This document shows positions 35,917-44,607 of a stretch of DNA of 64,000 nucleotides, one piece after another. Under the pieces are notes generated by a model. That model was not told where the DNA came from and did no database searches. It saw only the letters and a list, made by a program, of their open reading frames with translations. This DNA is from Gammaproteobacteria bacterium (GTDB lineage Bacteria > Pseudomonadota > Gammaproteobacteria > Pseudomonadales > Azotimanducaceae). The stretch spans positions 25,678 to 89,677 of the forward strand of contig SYFY01000187.1 of the NCBI GenBank assembly GCA_005799745.1. Reading direction: 5' to 3'. The number at the start of each line of letters is the position of its first letter. Positions within the stretch are counted from its first letter, which is position 1. A program made the translations under genes and the position numbers.

Positions 35917-36242
35917 TGTACGGACGCTCGCGCATTGGCACTGCACCTGCTTGCGAAATCCGCATCGATCATCCGAGCCTCGCCGAAATCTACGTGGAAA
36001 TCGTGATTCGCCCTGAGCAGGCGACACTGACTGCCGTCGGGGGAATTGGAGCGACTTCAGTCAATCAGCAGGCGGCGGTAGTACGGGACCTGGCCGACGG
36101 CGACCACTTGCGCTTGGGGGATGTGGAGTTTGCGTATCACGCTGCGCGAACTTCACAAGGTGGAAGTCTGTGGGCACACCGATGGGTTCGCGTGGGAGGT
36201 GTGGTATTCCTGGTACTGCTCGCCAGTTTCCTCTTTCGCTGA
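35916..36242 (+). CDS. Small tail-anchored FHA-like protein
   Basis: A 108-residue protein. It begins directly with an FHA strand (YGRSRIGTAPACEIRIDHPSLAEIYVEI) and ends in one membrane segment (VGGVVFLVLLASFLF). The Arg of the GRS turn is kept, but the Ser-x-x-His motif reads SLAEIY, so phosphothreonine binding is doubtful. It starts within the stop of the two-FHA gene (TGATG). A tail-anchored, possibly non-binding FHA may tether the kinase module. Confidence 0.78.
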   Translation: MYGRSRIGTAPACEIRIDHPSLAEIYVEIVIRPEQATLTAVGGIGATSVNQQAAVVRDLADGDHLRLGDVEFAYHAARTSQGGSLWAHRWVRVGGVVFLVLLASFLFR

Positions 36243-36331
36243 AGCGCTCGCAGATCCCGCACACACGCGTCGTTTCTCAACGGCGGTCGCTCCGGCTATC
36301 CTTGCCGCCCCCAAAGTTCCCGAGACAGTCC

Positions 36332-37234
36332 ATGGCGGTAAAGATTCCCTATCTGCGCGAGCTGAGTTTTGAATATGGTCATGTCGAGACCGTCGCCCCG
36401 GGAATTCGTCGGGTTATCGCCAAAAACCCTAGCCCTTTCACCTTTCACGGCACAGGAACCTACATTCTGGGTACGGGGAGTGTCGCGGTCATTGACCCCG
36501 GTCCGGCCGACGCTGAACACATCCGCAACGTCATGGCAGCGGTAGCTGGAGAGCGGATCAGTCACATCCTTATCACCCATACCCACATGGACCATTCTCC
36601 AGGCGCCGCGTTGATCAAGGCGGAAGTAGACGCGAACACCTACGGATTTGGTCCTCACGGCGCTGGCAAGGTGGCAGCCGGCATCGTGGTTGAAGAGGGT
36701 GGCGATATGGATTTCACACCCGACATCCAGGTCGGCCATCGCGACGTGATTCAAGGTGGGGACTGGAGTATCGAATGTGTCTATACGCCTGGGCACACGT
36801 CCAATCATCTGTGTTTTCAACTGCGTGAACAAAAGGCGTTGTTTACGGGGGACCACGTCATGGGTTGGTCCACCAGTATCATTTCTCCCCCCGATGGGGA
36901 CATGGCCGCCTATATGAAGAGTCTTGAGTTGTTGCTCGAGCGAGACGACTCCGTGTACTGGCCCACACACGGTCCCTGCATCCTCGATCCGAAAACCCAC
37001 GTCCGGGCCTTCATCGAACATCGCCTCGAGCGCCAACAGCAAATCATCGACTGTATGCGTCAGGGTGTTTCGAAGATCGCGGACATGGTGCCACGCATGT
37101 ACACCGACACACCGGAATTCATGTATCCCGCAGCAGGTCGGAGCGTGTTTGCAGCGCTCGAGTACATAATCGCCAAGGGTGTGGCTAGAACGGAGGGTTC
37201 GCCGACACTTGAAGGTGCGTACTTCCTCGTCTGA
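36332..37234 (+). CDS. Metallo-beta-lactamase-fold hydrolase (LACTB2-like)
   Basis: A 300-residue MBL-fold protein. Zinc motif is THTHMDHSPGA, followed by the third-ligand segment CVYTPGHTSNHLCF and GDHVMG. The C-terminal helix-turn resembles the LACTB2/winged-helix extension. Such proteins hydrolyse thioesters or RNA. The ATG at 36332 is preferred; an open frame extends 54 codons upstream but overlaps the FHA-like gene and shows no MBL features. Confidence 0.88.
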   Translation: MAVKIPYLRELSFEYGHVETVAPGIRRVIAKNPSPFTFHGTGTYILGTGSVAVIDPGPADAEHIRNVMAAVAGERISHILITHTHMDHSPGAALIKAEVDANTYGFGPHGAGKVAAGIVVEEGGDMDFTPDIQVGHRDVIQGGDWSIECVYTPGHTSNHLCFQLREQKALFTGDHVMGWSTSIISPPDGDMAAYMKSLELLLERDDSVYWPTHGPCILDPKTHVRAFIEHRLERQQQIIDCMRQGVSKIADMVPRMYTDTPEFMYPAAGRSVFAALEYIIAKGVARTEGSPTLEGAYFLV

Positions 37235-37253
37235 TGCGGATGCCGCCCACCGC

Positions 37254-38465
37254 TTAAGCGCCGCGTTGGCCGAGAACCTCTTGGTAGGCAGTCTGCATTT
37301 CATCGAGCATGCGCGATTCTTCATAGTGCAGGAGGACCTGGTCACGGCCGAGACGACCGAGATCAACGAGACGATGGCGCTGGGTGTAAACGGTGGTCAG
37401 AACACTAACAAGGTGATCCACGTCACCGGACTGAAAGGTGCGAATCGTCGGACACAGTGAGGCGACCTCCCTGCAACCCGGCACATCCGCGACGATAGCG
37501 GGTACACCACACGCGATCGATTCCAGCACCACGTTCGGTGTGCCTTCGCAGAGCGAAGGTAACACCGTGACATCGCAGGCGCGATAGAGCGTTTCGGGAT
37601 CGTCGCGATGTCCGGTGGTGATCACTCGATCATCGAGCTTCAGCTCTGCAATCAACGATTCCAATCGTCCGAGCTCGAGTATTGAGCTTGCGCTGCCTCG
37701 CGCGACGGAGTCGCCGGCCAACAAGAGCTGCACATCGATTCCGCGTTGAATGAGTTGAGACGTCGCCTTCAGCAACACCGCATGGTTCTTGACCGGTTTA
37801 AAACTCGCAAACATGCCGATCAGTAACGTGTCCGGACCAACGCCGAGACCAGCGCGTACGGCTGTGCCTGAGCCCGGAGCGAATCGGCTCGAGTCGACAC
37901 CGTTGCGCACCACCCGATAACGTGCGCGCGCGCGGCGAAAGTGTGTGGAGTGTCAACGGAGACCTTCATCCGAATTGGCAATACAGGCCTTCATATTGGT
38001 AGTGCAGGACCGGTACAGAAAATCTTGCCACCACGCGTAATCGTGCCGGCTACTGCGTTCCGAACCGATCGCCACCGCACGAGGTAGAAGACGTACGGCG
38101 AGACAACAGAGAATTTCCGCATCGATCAAAAAACCATGCAAGACCTGCGTGTGGAGCCGTCGGGCGAGGCGGAAAAGGGCCCATGGAGATCGACCTGGCA
38201 ACAGATGAAGTCGACTCGGTTCGATGAGCGCTGAGGCGAGTGGAGCAAAGTTCGAAAAAATCGCGATGTGGACGTTATGTCCAAGCCGTGCCCATCCATT
38301 CGCCGGCATCAACACTTGGCGTTCAGCGCCACCAAAGCCGAGGTCACCGATCACAAGCAGCACATTGAGTGCGTCAGTGCGGTCAAAATTCTGATCGTTC
38401 GGCACACTTTCCGGCGTTTCCGGCTCGTTGGGTTGCACGTCAATCTGCAGCGTTGGGATACTCAC
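37254..38465 (-). pseudogene. GT4-type glycosyltransferase interrupted by an in-frame TGA
   Basis: One continuous frame of 404 codons with a single TGA at 37953-37955. The N-terminal half (170 residues) has VLLVIGDLGFGGAERQVL and stops at CIANSDEGLR. After the TGA the frame continues HSTHFRRARARYRVVRNGVDSSRFAPG, exactly where GT4 enzymes join their two Rossmann domains, then IGMFASFKPVKNH and the donor-site LPSLCEGTPNVVLESIACGVP. A CGA (Arg) or TGG (Trp) codon one substitution away would restore the gene. GTG at 38465 is the likely start. It may be a recent nonsense mutation, read-through or sequence error. Confidence 0.85.
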
Positions 38466-38493
38466 GGATTATCACGATTCGCGGAGCGACGAT

Positions 38494-38913
38494 ATGCCAG
38501 AGCGGCCATTGCCACAGCCCACACCCGAAACAGAACACTTCTGGGCGGGAACACGTAGCGGCGAATTGCGTTTGCAACGTTGCCAGACATGTGACACCAC
38601 TTATTTCCCACCACGACCGTTTTGCCCGGAGTGCAGCAGTCGCCATGTTGAGGTCTTTGTTGCGAGCGGTCGCGGAACGCTGGAAAGTTATGTCATCAAC
38701 CATCGGCCGCATCCTGCCTGGTCAGAGCCGTATGCCATTGCACTGATCAAACTCGAAGAAGGCCCTCGCATGATGAGCAATATCGTGGAGTGCCCACAAA
38801 CGCCTGAGTCGCTCGTTCTTGATATGCCACTGCAAGTGGTTTGGCAGAAACAGAACGAGCAGATCACCTTGCCGTTGTTTCGTCGTGTAGTGGCTTCCGG
38901 AGAACATCGATGA
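38494..38913 (+). CDS. DUF35 zinc-ribbon/OB-fold protein, thiolase partner
   Basis: A 139-residue DUF35 protein. The rubredoxin-like zinc ribbon is CQTCDTTYFPPRPFCPEC; the OB fold follows (GTLESYVINHRP, PYAIALIKLEEGPRMMSNI). DUF35 proteins pair with thiolase-like partners, including the steroid side-chain retro-aldolase system. GGAG lies seven bases before the ATG at 38494. Its stop overlaps the thiolase ATG (ATGA), so the two subunits are coupled. Confidence 0.9.
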   Translation: MPERPLPQPTPETEHFWAGTRSGELRLQRCQTCDTTYFPPRPFCPECSSRHVEVFVASGRGTLESYVINHRPHPAWSEPYAIALIKLEEGPRMMSNIVECPQTPESLVLDMPLQVVWQKQNEQITLPLFRRVVASGEHR

Positions 38914-40049
38914 CCGGTATCGCGATTGTCGGAGCAGCTGAAACCACAGAACTCGGCGTGATTCCAGGCTTGTCAGAGATACAACTGCATGCCGACGCAG
39001 CGTTAAACGCGTTCGCTGACGCGGGCATTTCGGCGCGCGATATCGATGGCTTTGCAACCGCTGGCTTTCGACCAACTGAGGTGGCTCAGTATCTGGGCCT
39101 TAAACCACGTTGGGTCGACGGCACCTCCGTTGGCGGTTGTTCCTTCATGGTGCACGTACGCCACGCGGTGGCGGCGATCCTCGCGGGCCACTGTGAAACG
39201 GTGCTGATTACACACGGTGAAAGTGGCAAGTCTAGGGTCGGTAAATCCGGATTTGCACCCGCGCCCGCGTCGTTTGCCGGTCAGTTCGAAGCACCGTTCG
39301 GCGTCGTCGGGCCGCCGACGATGTTTACCGTGCCGGTGCTTCGGTACATGAAAGACTATGGACTCACCCATGAACAACTGGCCATGGTGGCTGTAGTGCA
39401 ACGCCAATGGGCGAGCCGTAATCCACGCGCGTTCATGCGTGATCTGATCACCGTGGAAGATGTCTTCCGCTCACGGATGATCGCTTATCCCTTTCATCTA
39501 CTGGAGTGTTGCCTCGTCACCGATGGGGGTGGTGCGCTCATTCTCACCAAGGCCGACCGAGCCAAGGACTTCCCCAAACCAGCGGCGCATATCTGGGGGA
39601 CCGGGGAAAGCTCTGAGACGCAGATCATCAGTCAGATGGAAAGCCTGACCAGCTCACGTGCGTTTCGGGTCGCCGGATCCGACGCGATGGGCGAAGCGGG
39701 AATCAACCACAGCGATGTGGACCACCTCATGATCTACGATGCCTTTGCCCATCTACCGATCTATGGTCTCGAAGACTTGGGTTTTTGCAAAAAAGGTGAG
39801 GCCGGCGCCTTCATCGCCGAAGGGAACACAGCCCCCGGAGGCAAACTTCCGACCAACACTAACGGCGGTGGTTTGTCTTACATGCACTCCGGCATGTATG
39901 GCATGTATGCACTGCAGGAAAGTGTTCGCCAAGTGAGAGGCGAGGCCGCGGCTCAAGTAGCCGGTGTCGAAGTTGCCCTGTGTCTTGGTGTTGGCGGGAT
40001 GTTTGGCGCGAGTGGCTGCGCCGTATTGGGACGCCAGCCGAAAGGCTGA
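38910..40049 (+). CDS. Thiolase-family protein (SCP-x/Ltp type)
   Basis: A 379-residue thiolase-fold protein of the lipid-transfer-protein branch: IAIVGAAETTELG start, GTSVGGCSF nucleophile region, YPFHLLECCLVTDGGGALIL, and NTNGGGLSYMHSG near the C-terminus with GVGGMFGASGCAVL at the end. Members either cleave 3-ketoacyl-CoA or, with a DUF35 partner, perform retro-aldol cleavage of steroid side chains. Coupling to DUF35 supports the second reading. Cys is present in GGCSF, so thiolysis cannot be excluded. Confidence 0.9.
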   Translation: MTGIAIVGAAETTELGVIPGLSEIQLHADAALNAFADAGISARDIDGFATAGFRPTEVAQYLGLKPRWVDGTSVGGCSFMVHVRHAVAAILAGHCETVLITHGESGKSRVGKSGFAPAPASFAGQFEAPFGVVGPPTMFTVPVLRYMKDYGLTHEQLAMVAVVQRQWASRNPRAFMRDLITVEDVFRSRMIAYPFHLLECCLVTDGGGALILTKADRAKDFPKPAAHIWGTGESSETQIISQMESLTSSRAFRVAGSDAMGEAGINHSDVDHLMIYDAFAHLPIYGLEDLGFCKKGEAGAFIAEGNTAPGGKLPTNTNGGGLSYMHSGMYGMYALQESVRQVRGEAAAQVAGVEVALCLGVGGMFGASGCAVLGRQPKG

Positions 40050-40070
40050 CGTCCTAGGCGGAGGAATCCT

Positions 40071-41270
40071 CTACATGGCAGGTGCCGGTTCGGGTCTTGT
40101 TGTTTCGGGTCCTGCTGTTTCTGGAACGAGTGAATCCACTGGTGTTTCTACAGGCACCGTTGGTTGCGGTTGATCGGAAACCGCTCGCATGATGCGCCCA
40201 TCTTTGCCTTCCACAGTGAAGTAGAGCGCGCCGTCGGGACCGGTTCGTACATCGCGCACCCGTTCGCCGATTTCGCTGAAGAGTTTTTCTTCGATCAGTT
40301 TGCCATCCTCGCCCCGGTGTAACCGCCTCACTTCACGGTTGACCAGCGCACCCACAAAGAAGTCACCGCGCCATTCCGGGAACTGGTCGCCTTCGTAGAT
40401 AGCAAGCCCTGACGGACCAATGGAGGGGCGCCAATAAAATTCTGGTTGCTCCATGCCGGGCCACTCGGTATAGGGCGTGACATAGGCGCCGGTATAGTCC
40501 AGGCAATAACAGATCGCGGGCCAGCCAAAGTTCTTGCCCGGTTCAATGCGGTTGAGTTCATCGCCCCCTTGGGGACCGTGTTCGTTCAGCCATACCGTGC
40601 CGTCGGCTGCGATCGCAAGTCCCTGTGGATTACGATGGCCCCACGTCCACACATAAGGTGCATCTGGGAAAGGGTTGCCGGGTGCCGGCTTACCATCCGG
40701 AGTCAACCGCAGTGTTTTACCGAGTTGGCTCTTCACATCCTGGGATTCGTGCCTGAAGGAGAACCCATCACCCGTCGTCAGGAGCAGATTGCCGTCACCC
40801 AAAATCACCAACCGCCCGCCGTAATGAACAGGCGTGTTCTTGCGGCGTTCAACTCTGAAAATGACGCTGAGATTTTCCAGCTTTGCACCATCAGCGTTTT
40901 CAACCAGCGTCGCTCGCGCGATGGCGGTGCCGTTATCTCTAGGCATCCCTTCGGCGTAAGTGAGGAAGAGCTGTCCGTTGTTGACGAAATCCCGATCCAC
41001 AATAACGTCGAAGAGTCCACCTTGGCTCTTGAAATAGACCGGCGGAACGCCCCCGACAGGCCCGCTTACCGTACCGTCCGCAGCGACGATACGCAGTCGT
41101 CCTGGGTGCTCCGTAACCAGATAACGACCATCAGGCAGAAACGCAAGACCCCAGGGAATTTCCAGGCCGCTGGCCACAGTTTCCAATCGATAACCGGCCG
41201 TTGCCACCGACGCAAACATAATCTGTGACAACACGCCGACGCAGAAAAGGGTGGTCAATCGGGTTAGCAT
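40071..41270 (-). CDS. Periplasmic PQQ-type sugar dehydrogenase (YliI-like)
   Basis: A 399-residue glucose/sorbosone dehydrogenase-family beta-propeller. A signal peptide is at the N-terminus (LFCVGVLSQIMFASVATA). Family motifs are SGLEIPWGLAFLPDGRYLVTEHPGRL, GLFDVIVD, YVWTWGHRNPQGLAI, NEHGPQGGDELNRI and GPDGALYFTVEGKDGRI. These enzymes oxidise aldoses using PQQ in the periplasm. The C-terminal 30 residues are Pro/Glu/Thr-rich. It ends with TAG, one of the few genes here that do. Confidence 0.9.
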   Translation of the reverse strand: MLTRLTTLFCVGVLSQIMFASVATAGYRLETVASGLEIPWGLAFLPDGRYLVTEHPGRLRIVAADGTVSGPVGGVPPVYFKSQGGLFDVIVDRDFVNNGQLFLTYAEGMPRDNGTAIARATLVENADGAKLENLSVIFRVERRKNTPVHYGGRLVILGDGNLLLTTGDGFSFRHESQDVKSQLGKTLRLTPDGKPAPGNPFPDAPYVWTWGHRNPQGLAIAADGTVWLNEHGPQGGDELNRIEPGKNFGWPAICYCLDYTGAYVTPYTEWPGMEQPEFYWRPSIGPSGLAIYEGDQFPEWRGDFFVGALVNREVRRLHRGEDGKLIEEKLFSEIGERVRDVRTGPDGALYFTVEGKDGRIMRAVSDQPQPTVPVETPVDSLVPETAGPETTRPEPAPAM

Positions 41271-41303
41271 TCAATGACTCCAGCAAAGACGGAAGAAGCA
41301 TAC

Positions 41304-41738
41304 ATGGGAAAACGAGCATTCGCGTTTGTGATCGCCTGGGTCGCGACGTACGTGCTGGCAGTCGCCGCAGCCACCCAGTCCATTCTGGCTTATCTCGAAG
41401 GTCTTGGCCGTGAAGTCACGTTTGCGGAGCGGCTCGAAGCGATCGGTCACGATATCGCCGGCATGGTAATTCCCTATGGCGCGATCATCGGGCTCGCCAT
41501 GGTCGTAGCCTATGGCGTAGTGGCGCTCATCGTTCGCAATCGACAAGGGCTCAGGCTCCCAGGTTATGTGCTGGGCGGATTCACCGCAGTGCTGGCGATA
41601 CATTTGGGACTCAGGCTCGCTTTCGACATGAATCCGGTGTGGGCCACGACGACACCACTGGGCCTGATCCTCCAAGGGCTTGCAGGCGCGGTAGGTGGTT
41701 ACGTGTTCTTTCGGCTCAATTCGCCCAAGCCCGCGTGA
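41304..41738 (+). CDS. Four-span membrane protein of unknown function
   Basis: A 144-residue protein with four hydrophobic segments (FAFVIAWVATYVLAVAAA; MVIPYGAIIGLAMVVAYGVVAL; VLGGFTAVLAIHLGL; GLILQGLAGAVGGYVFF). No family recognised. GGAAG eight bases before ATG 41304 supports that start over the ATG at 41274. The stop overlaps the GTG of the next gene, so the two are coupled. Confidence 0.7.
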   Translation: MGKRAFAFVIAWVATYVLAVAAATQSILAYLEGLGREVTFAERLEAIGHDIAGMVIPYGAIIGLAMVVAYGVVALIVRNRQGLRLPGYVLGGFTAVLAIHLGLRLAFDMNPVWATTTPLGLILQGLAGAVGGYVFFRLNSPKPA

Positions 41739-42055
41739 GAACGGCGCTGCTGTTCACCGGGATGTTGCTGTGCATGGAAGCCAACGCGCATCCGCTTTCA
41801 CCCGAAGCAGCATGCAACGAACCCTCACGTCCATCACGTAGCGACGTCGAAAAGTGGAACCGATTTGTTGCTGACGTCGATGTCTATCGCGCCTGTATCT
41901 CGACTTTCGTCGATGTAGAGTATTCCGCTGCAGATGTGCATCGCTCTGCTGCCGAAAGGGCGGCGGAACGATGGAATCACTTCGTCCGAAACAACCTCAA
42001 CGTGCCTGAGGATTTTCCTCACATTCCCCGTCGTGAACCGCGCGAAACCCCTTAA
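41735..42055 (+). CDS. Small exported protein of unknown function
   Basis: A 106-residue protein starting at GTG within the previous stop (GTGA). Signal peptide VRTALLFTGMLLCMEANA, then a mature domain with two Cys (EAACNEP and YRACISTF) and two related helices (DVEKWNRFVADVDVYRAC and AAERWNHFVRN). Its TAA stop coincides with the TTAA at the left edge of a MITE-like element, so the natural C-terminus may have been trimmed by the insertion. Confidence 0.7.
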   Translation: MRTALLFTGMLLCMEANAHPLSPEAACNEPSRPSRSDVEKWNRFVADVDVYRACISTFVDVEYSAADVHRSAAERAAERWNHFVRNNLNVPEDFPHIPRREPRETP

Positions 42056-42201
42056 GGAAACTCTGAACAATAGGATTTTTTCGTCAGAACAAGGCGGGCG
42101 GAGCGGAGGAAAATCGCGGATATGCAGTAAATCCGCGATTTTGTGGAGCGACGACCAACGCAGTTATGGCGGAAAAAGACATTAATCTGAGGTTCCTTAA
42201 G
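42051..42201. mobile_element. MITE-like element with imperfect terminal inverted repeats
   Basis: Left end CTTAAGGAAACTCTGAACAA and the reverse complement of the right end, CTTAAGGAACCTCAGATTAA, match at 17 of the first 21 positions. Both ends are flanked by TTAA, consistent with a TTAA target duplication. Inside, AAAATCGCGGAT (42110-42121) and ATCCGCGATTTT (42131-42142) form a perfect 12-bp hairpin. No transposase is encoded; length about 150 bp. Confidence 0.65.
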
Positions 42202-42242
42202 GCGGATATCTACTTCGCAGCCCACTCGACCCGGAGATTCTC

Positions 42243-43163
42243 GTGAACGACACACCAAAGGCGCCTCCCGTTGCGGCGTCCCTTGATTGGCGGTTGGTCT
42301 TCAAAGGAAGCGTGAATCGTTGGGAGTGTGACGAGAACGACCATCTCAACGTCCGTTTTTATTCCCGGATGGCAAACGAAGCACTCACCAACGCCTTGGC
42401 GGAAGTTCTTCCAGCTGCCGTTTTCAGCAGACGAGGACGACTCGTTCTGCAGCATATGCGCTACCTGGCTGAAGCACGCCTGGCTACGCCCATCAGCGGA
42501 TTTGTTGCTCTGGCAGGCATCGAGGGTGAACGCCTGCGCCACGTGATCGAGCTGCGCCATTCCTTCAGCGAGACGGTGCTCGCGACGTTTTTGGCGGACA
42601 CTGAGGTGGAGGCTCACGGACTGGCGAACACATCGGATCTGGTGCTTCCACCGCACATCGGTCCTCGCGGGTTGCCGCTGGCGGATTCACCCTTCGGTCG
42701 CTTGCGCCGCACCGAGGCAAAGGCACTGGGCTTCACGTTGATCGGCAAAGGTGTGATTGATCGGGCGGAGTGCGACGAACGCGGCCAACTTCCCCCCCAT
42801 GCACTCATGGGCCGTATGTCTGATGCCATGCCCAACCTCTGGGCCGTGTTACAGACGGCGGATGAGCAGGCAGCCCGTGCCAACGGTTTTCAGGGCGGGG
42901 CTGTATTGGAATACCGTATGTGCCATCACCAGGTGCTCGCGGTCGGTGGCCGCTATGAAATCTGGTCAGGGGTGCGCAACGTGAGCGTGAAACTGCAGCA
43001 GTTCGTCCATCTGCTGTTTGATGCGGACGATGACACTTGTGTCATGAGTGGTGAAGCTGTCGCTGTGGTTCTGGACCTGCAGGCCCGCAAAGCCGTAGAA
43101 ATTTCTCCCGAACGTCGGACACGTATGCAGGCGTATCGAGTGACGGAGCCTGCCGTTCGCTGA
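42243..43163 (+). CDS. Double-hotdog acyl-CoA/acyl-ACP thioesterase-like protein
   Basis: A 306-residue protein with two hotdog domains. The first begins FKGSVNRWECDENDHLNVRFYSRMANEAL (the ENDHLN segment is the usual hotdog active-site turn); the second has GKGVIDRAECDERGQLPPHALMGRMSD. It fits the acyl-ACP thioesterase-like group. It hydrolyses acyl thioesters, possibly recycling CoA in the catabolic pathway. GTG start at 42243, just downstream of the MITE-like element, which may supply promoter sequence. Confidence 0.82.
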   Translation: MNDTPKAPPVAASLDWRLVFKGSVNRWECDENDHLNVRFYSRMANEALTNALAEVLPAAVFSRRGRLVLQHMRYLAEARLATPISGFVALAGIEGERLRHVIELRHSFSETVLATFLADTEVEAHGLANTSDLVLPPHIGPRGLPLADSPFGRLRRTEAKALGFTLIGKGVIDRAECDERGQLPPHALMGRMSDAMPNLWAVLQTADEQAARANGFQGGAVLEYRMCHHQVLAVGGRYEIWSGVRNVSVKLQQFVHLLFDADDDTCVMSGEAVAVVLDLQARKAVEISPERRTRMQAYRVTEPAVR

Positions 43164-43294
43164 AGAAGTTTCCATCTAGTCGTCGGGTTCGATTCAGCGC
43201 AAGATCGCCCGTGTACGCCGTCTGAATACCCGCCTATAGAAGGGCAGCCGGGCATGATGGCGGATTAGCAAAGTGACGACAGAGGCTTGATTCA

Positions 43295-43999
43295 ATGAAC
43301 GTTTCGCGGGTGCAAATGATCTCCAAGAATTTTTTGATCGTGATCTTGGTGGTGTTTTCTTGGCTGTCGTCACCCGTAAGTGCAGCAGAAGCCTGGAGTC
43401 TGCTCGGTCTCGACAGTGTCGCGCCACTCGCCCGCGCTGAGCGCCTCGCGATTGCTGAAGATCTGATTCGTCGTCTCGATACGCTGCGCAAGCGCGTGCC
43501 CATGCAAAAACCCGATGATGCTGAGGCGGTGCGACAACAGCTCGATAGTCTCGATGACATGACGCTGTCGAGTGAACGTCGCGGTCGCTTCTTTCTGTCG
43601 TTGCCGTATCAGCACTATCAACTGCTCGAGCTGTTGAACAGCGCCCGTGAGGAACTGGAGTGTGTTAGGACCATGGAGTTGGTTGCTGTCGAACATGGAT
43701 GCTGGGCGCGGCTGGCTTCGATCTACCTTTCTGAAGAACGCCTCGAGCTGGGTATCGGTACCTTACGCGCAGTCCGCTTGTTACCAAAGGATGACGATAT
43801 GCCGCGCCCTGCTCAGGACCCGAGAGTGTGGTATGGCGAGTTTGGTCGAGGGATCGTTCGAAGAGTGTTGACGCCATGGATACAAACTTTAGGGATCGCA
43901 GAACAACAAGCGGTCGTGCCGGTACCATCCGAGCCGTTGTTGCCCGGTCCTGCTGGCGTCGAATCCGAGACCGTTGTGGAGGAGGGCGATGCACCATGA
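43295..43999 (+). CDS. Exported protein of unknown function
   Basis: A 234-residue protein with signal peptide (FLIVILVVFSWLSSPVSAA). The mature part is mostly helical (RAERLAIAEDLIRRLDTLRKRV; YQHYQLLELLNSAREELECV) with a Pro/Val-rich tail. No family recognised. Its stop overlaps the ATG of the TPR protein (ATGA), so they are expressed together and may interact in the periplasm. Confidence 0.75.
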   Translation: MNVSRVQMISKNFLIVILVVFSWLSSPVSAAEAWSLLGLDSVAPLARAERLAIAEDLIRRLDTLRKRVPMQKPDDAEAVRQQLDSLDDMTLSSERRGRFFLSLPYQHYQLLELLNSAREELECVRTMELVAVEHGCWARLASIYLSEERLELGIGTLRAVRLLPKDDDMPRPAQDPRVWYGEFGRGIVRRVLTPWIQTLGIAEQQAVVPVPSEPLLPGPAGVESETVVEEGDAP

Positions 44000-44607
44000 G
44001 TAAGTTGAAAAGTGCTGGCTTACTTGCGCTTGCCTTGGTGACCGGCCCGGCGGCATTCGCTGCGGCCGTGACTGTTCTGCTGAACTCATCGCCCGCCCAC
44101 GAGTGTTTTTTGGAAGTTGAACGGGATCGCATGAATCCCGACTTTGAATCCTGTGATTCCGCCCTCGATATCCAGGCACTCGGGCGCAAAGAAGTGGCGG
44201 CAACACATGCCAATCGTGGCATCTTGTATGCCCGTGAAGGACGACTGCGAGCAGCCCTTCAGGATCACAACCGAGCGGTAAAACTGGCCGCGGAACTGTC
44301 GGCGACGTGGATCAACCGCGCTAACGTCTACATGCGAGCGCAGCGATTTCCAGAAGCGTTGAGTGACCTTGATGTCGCTATCCGCATCGCCGACGACCGA
44401 CTCGGTATTGCTCATTACAACCGCGCGCTGTTGTTTCAGCGTATTGGCGACATCGAGTCCGCACGCATCGATGCGGAAAAAGCCCTGCAGCTGCACCCGG
44501 ATTCGGAAGAGATTCTCGGTTTTGCCTGGGCACTTAACATCGTGGAGCTCCCCAAAGAAATTACGCCCTCAGAACCGGACGAAGTGAAACAGGGCGACGA
44601 GAAGTAG
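43996..44607 (+). CDS. Exported TPR-repeat protein
   Basis: A 203-residue protein. Signal peptide (GLLALALVTGPAAFAAAV), then three TPR-like repeats (ATHANRGILYAREGRLRAALQDHNRAV; ATWINRANVYMRAQRFPEALSDLDVAI; AHYNRALLFQRIGDIESARIDAEKAL). It resembles small periplasmic TPR scaffolds. Coupled to the preceding exported protein. It ends in TAG, rare in this window. Confidence 0.82.
   Translation: MSKLKSAGLLALALVTGPAAFAAAVTVLLNSSPAHECFLEVERDRMNPDFESCDSALDIQALGRKEVAATHANRGILYAREGRLRAALQDHNRAVKLAAELSATWINRANVYMRAQRFPEALSDLDVAIRIADDRLGIAHYNRALLFQRIGDIESARIDAEKALQLHPDSEEILGFAWALNIVELPKEITPSEPDEVKQGDEK

Noticed and set aside
36296-37366. Long minus-strand open frame (356 codons)
   Set aside because: Exactly antisense to the metallo-hydrolase, His/Arg/Val-rich, no domain motifs or ribosome site; the plus-strand protein has clear zinc motifs.
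43180-43200. GGGTTCGATTC resembling a tRNA T-loop
   Set aside because: No closing stem, acceptor or anticodon arm around it; not a tRNA.
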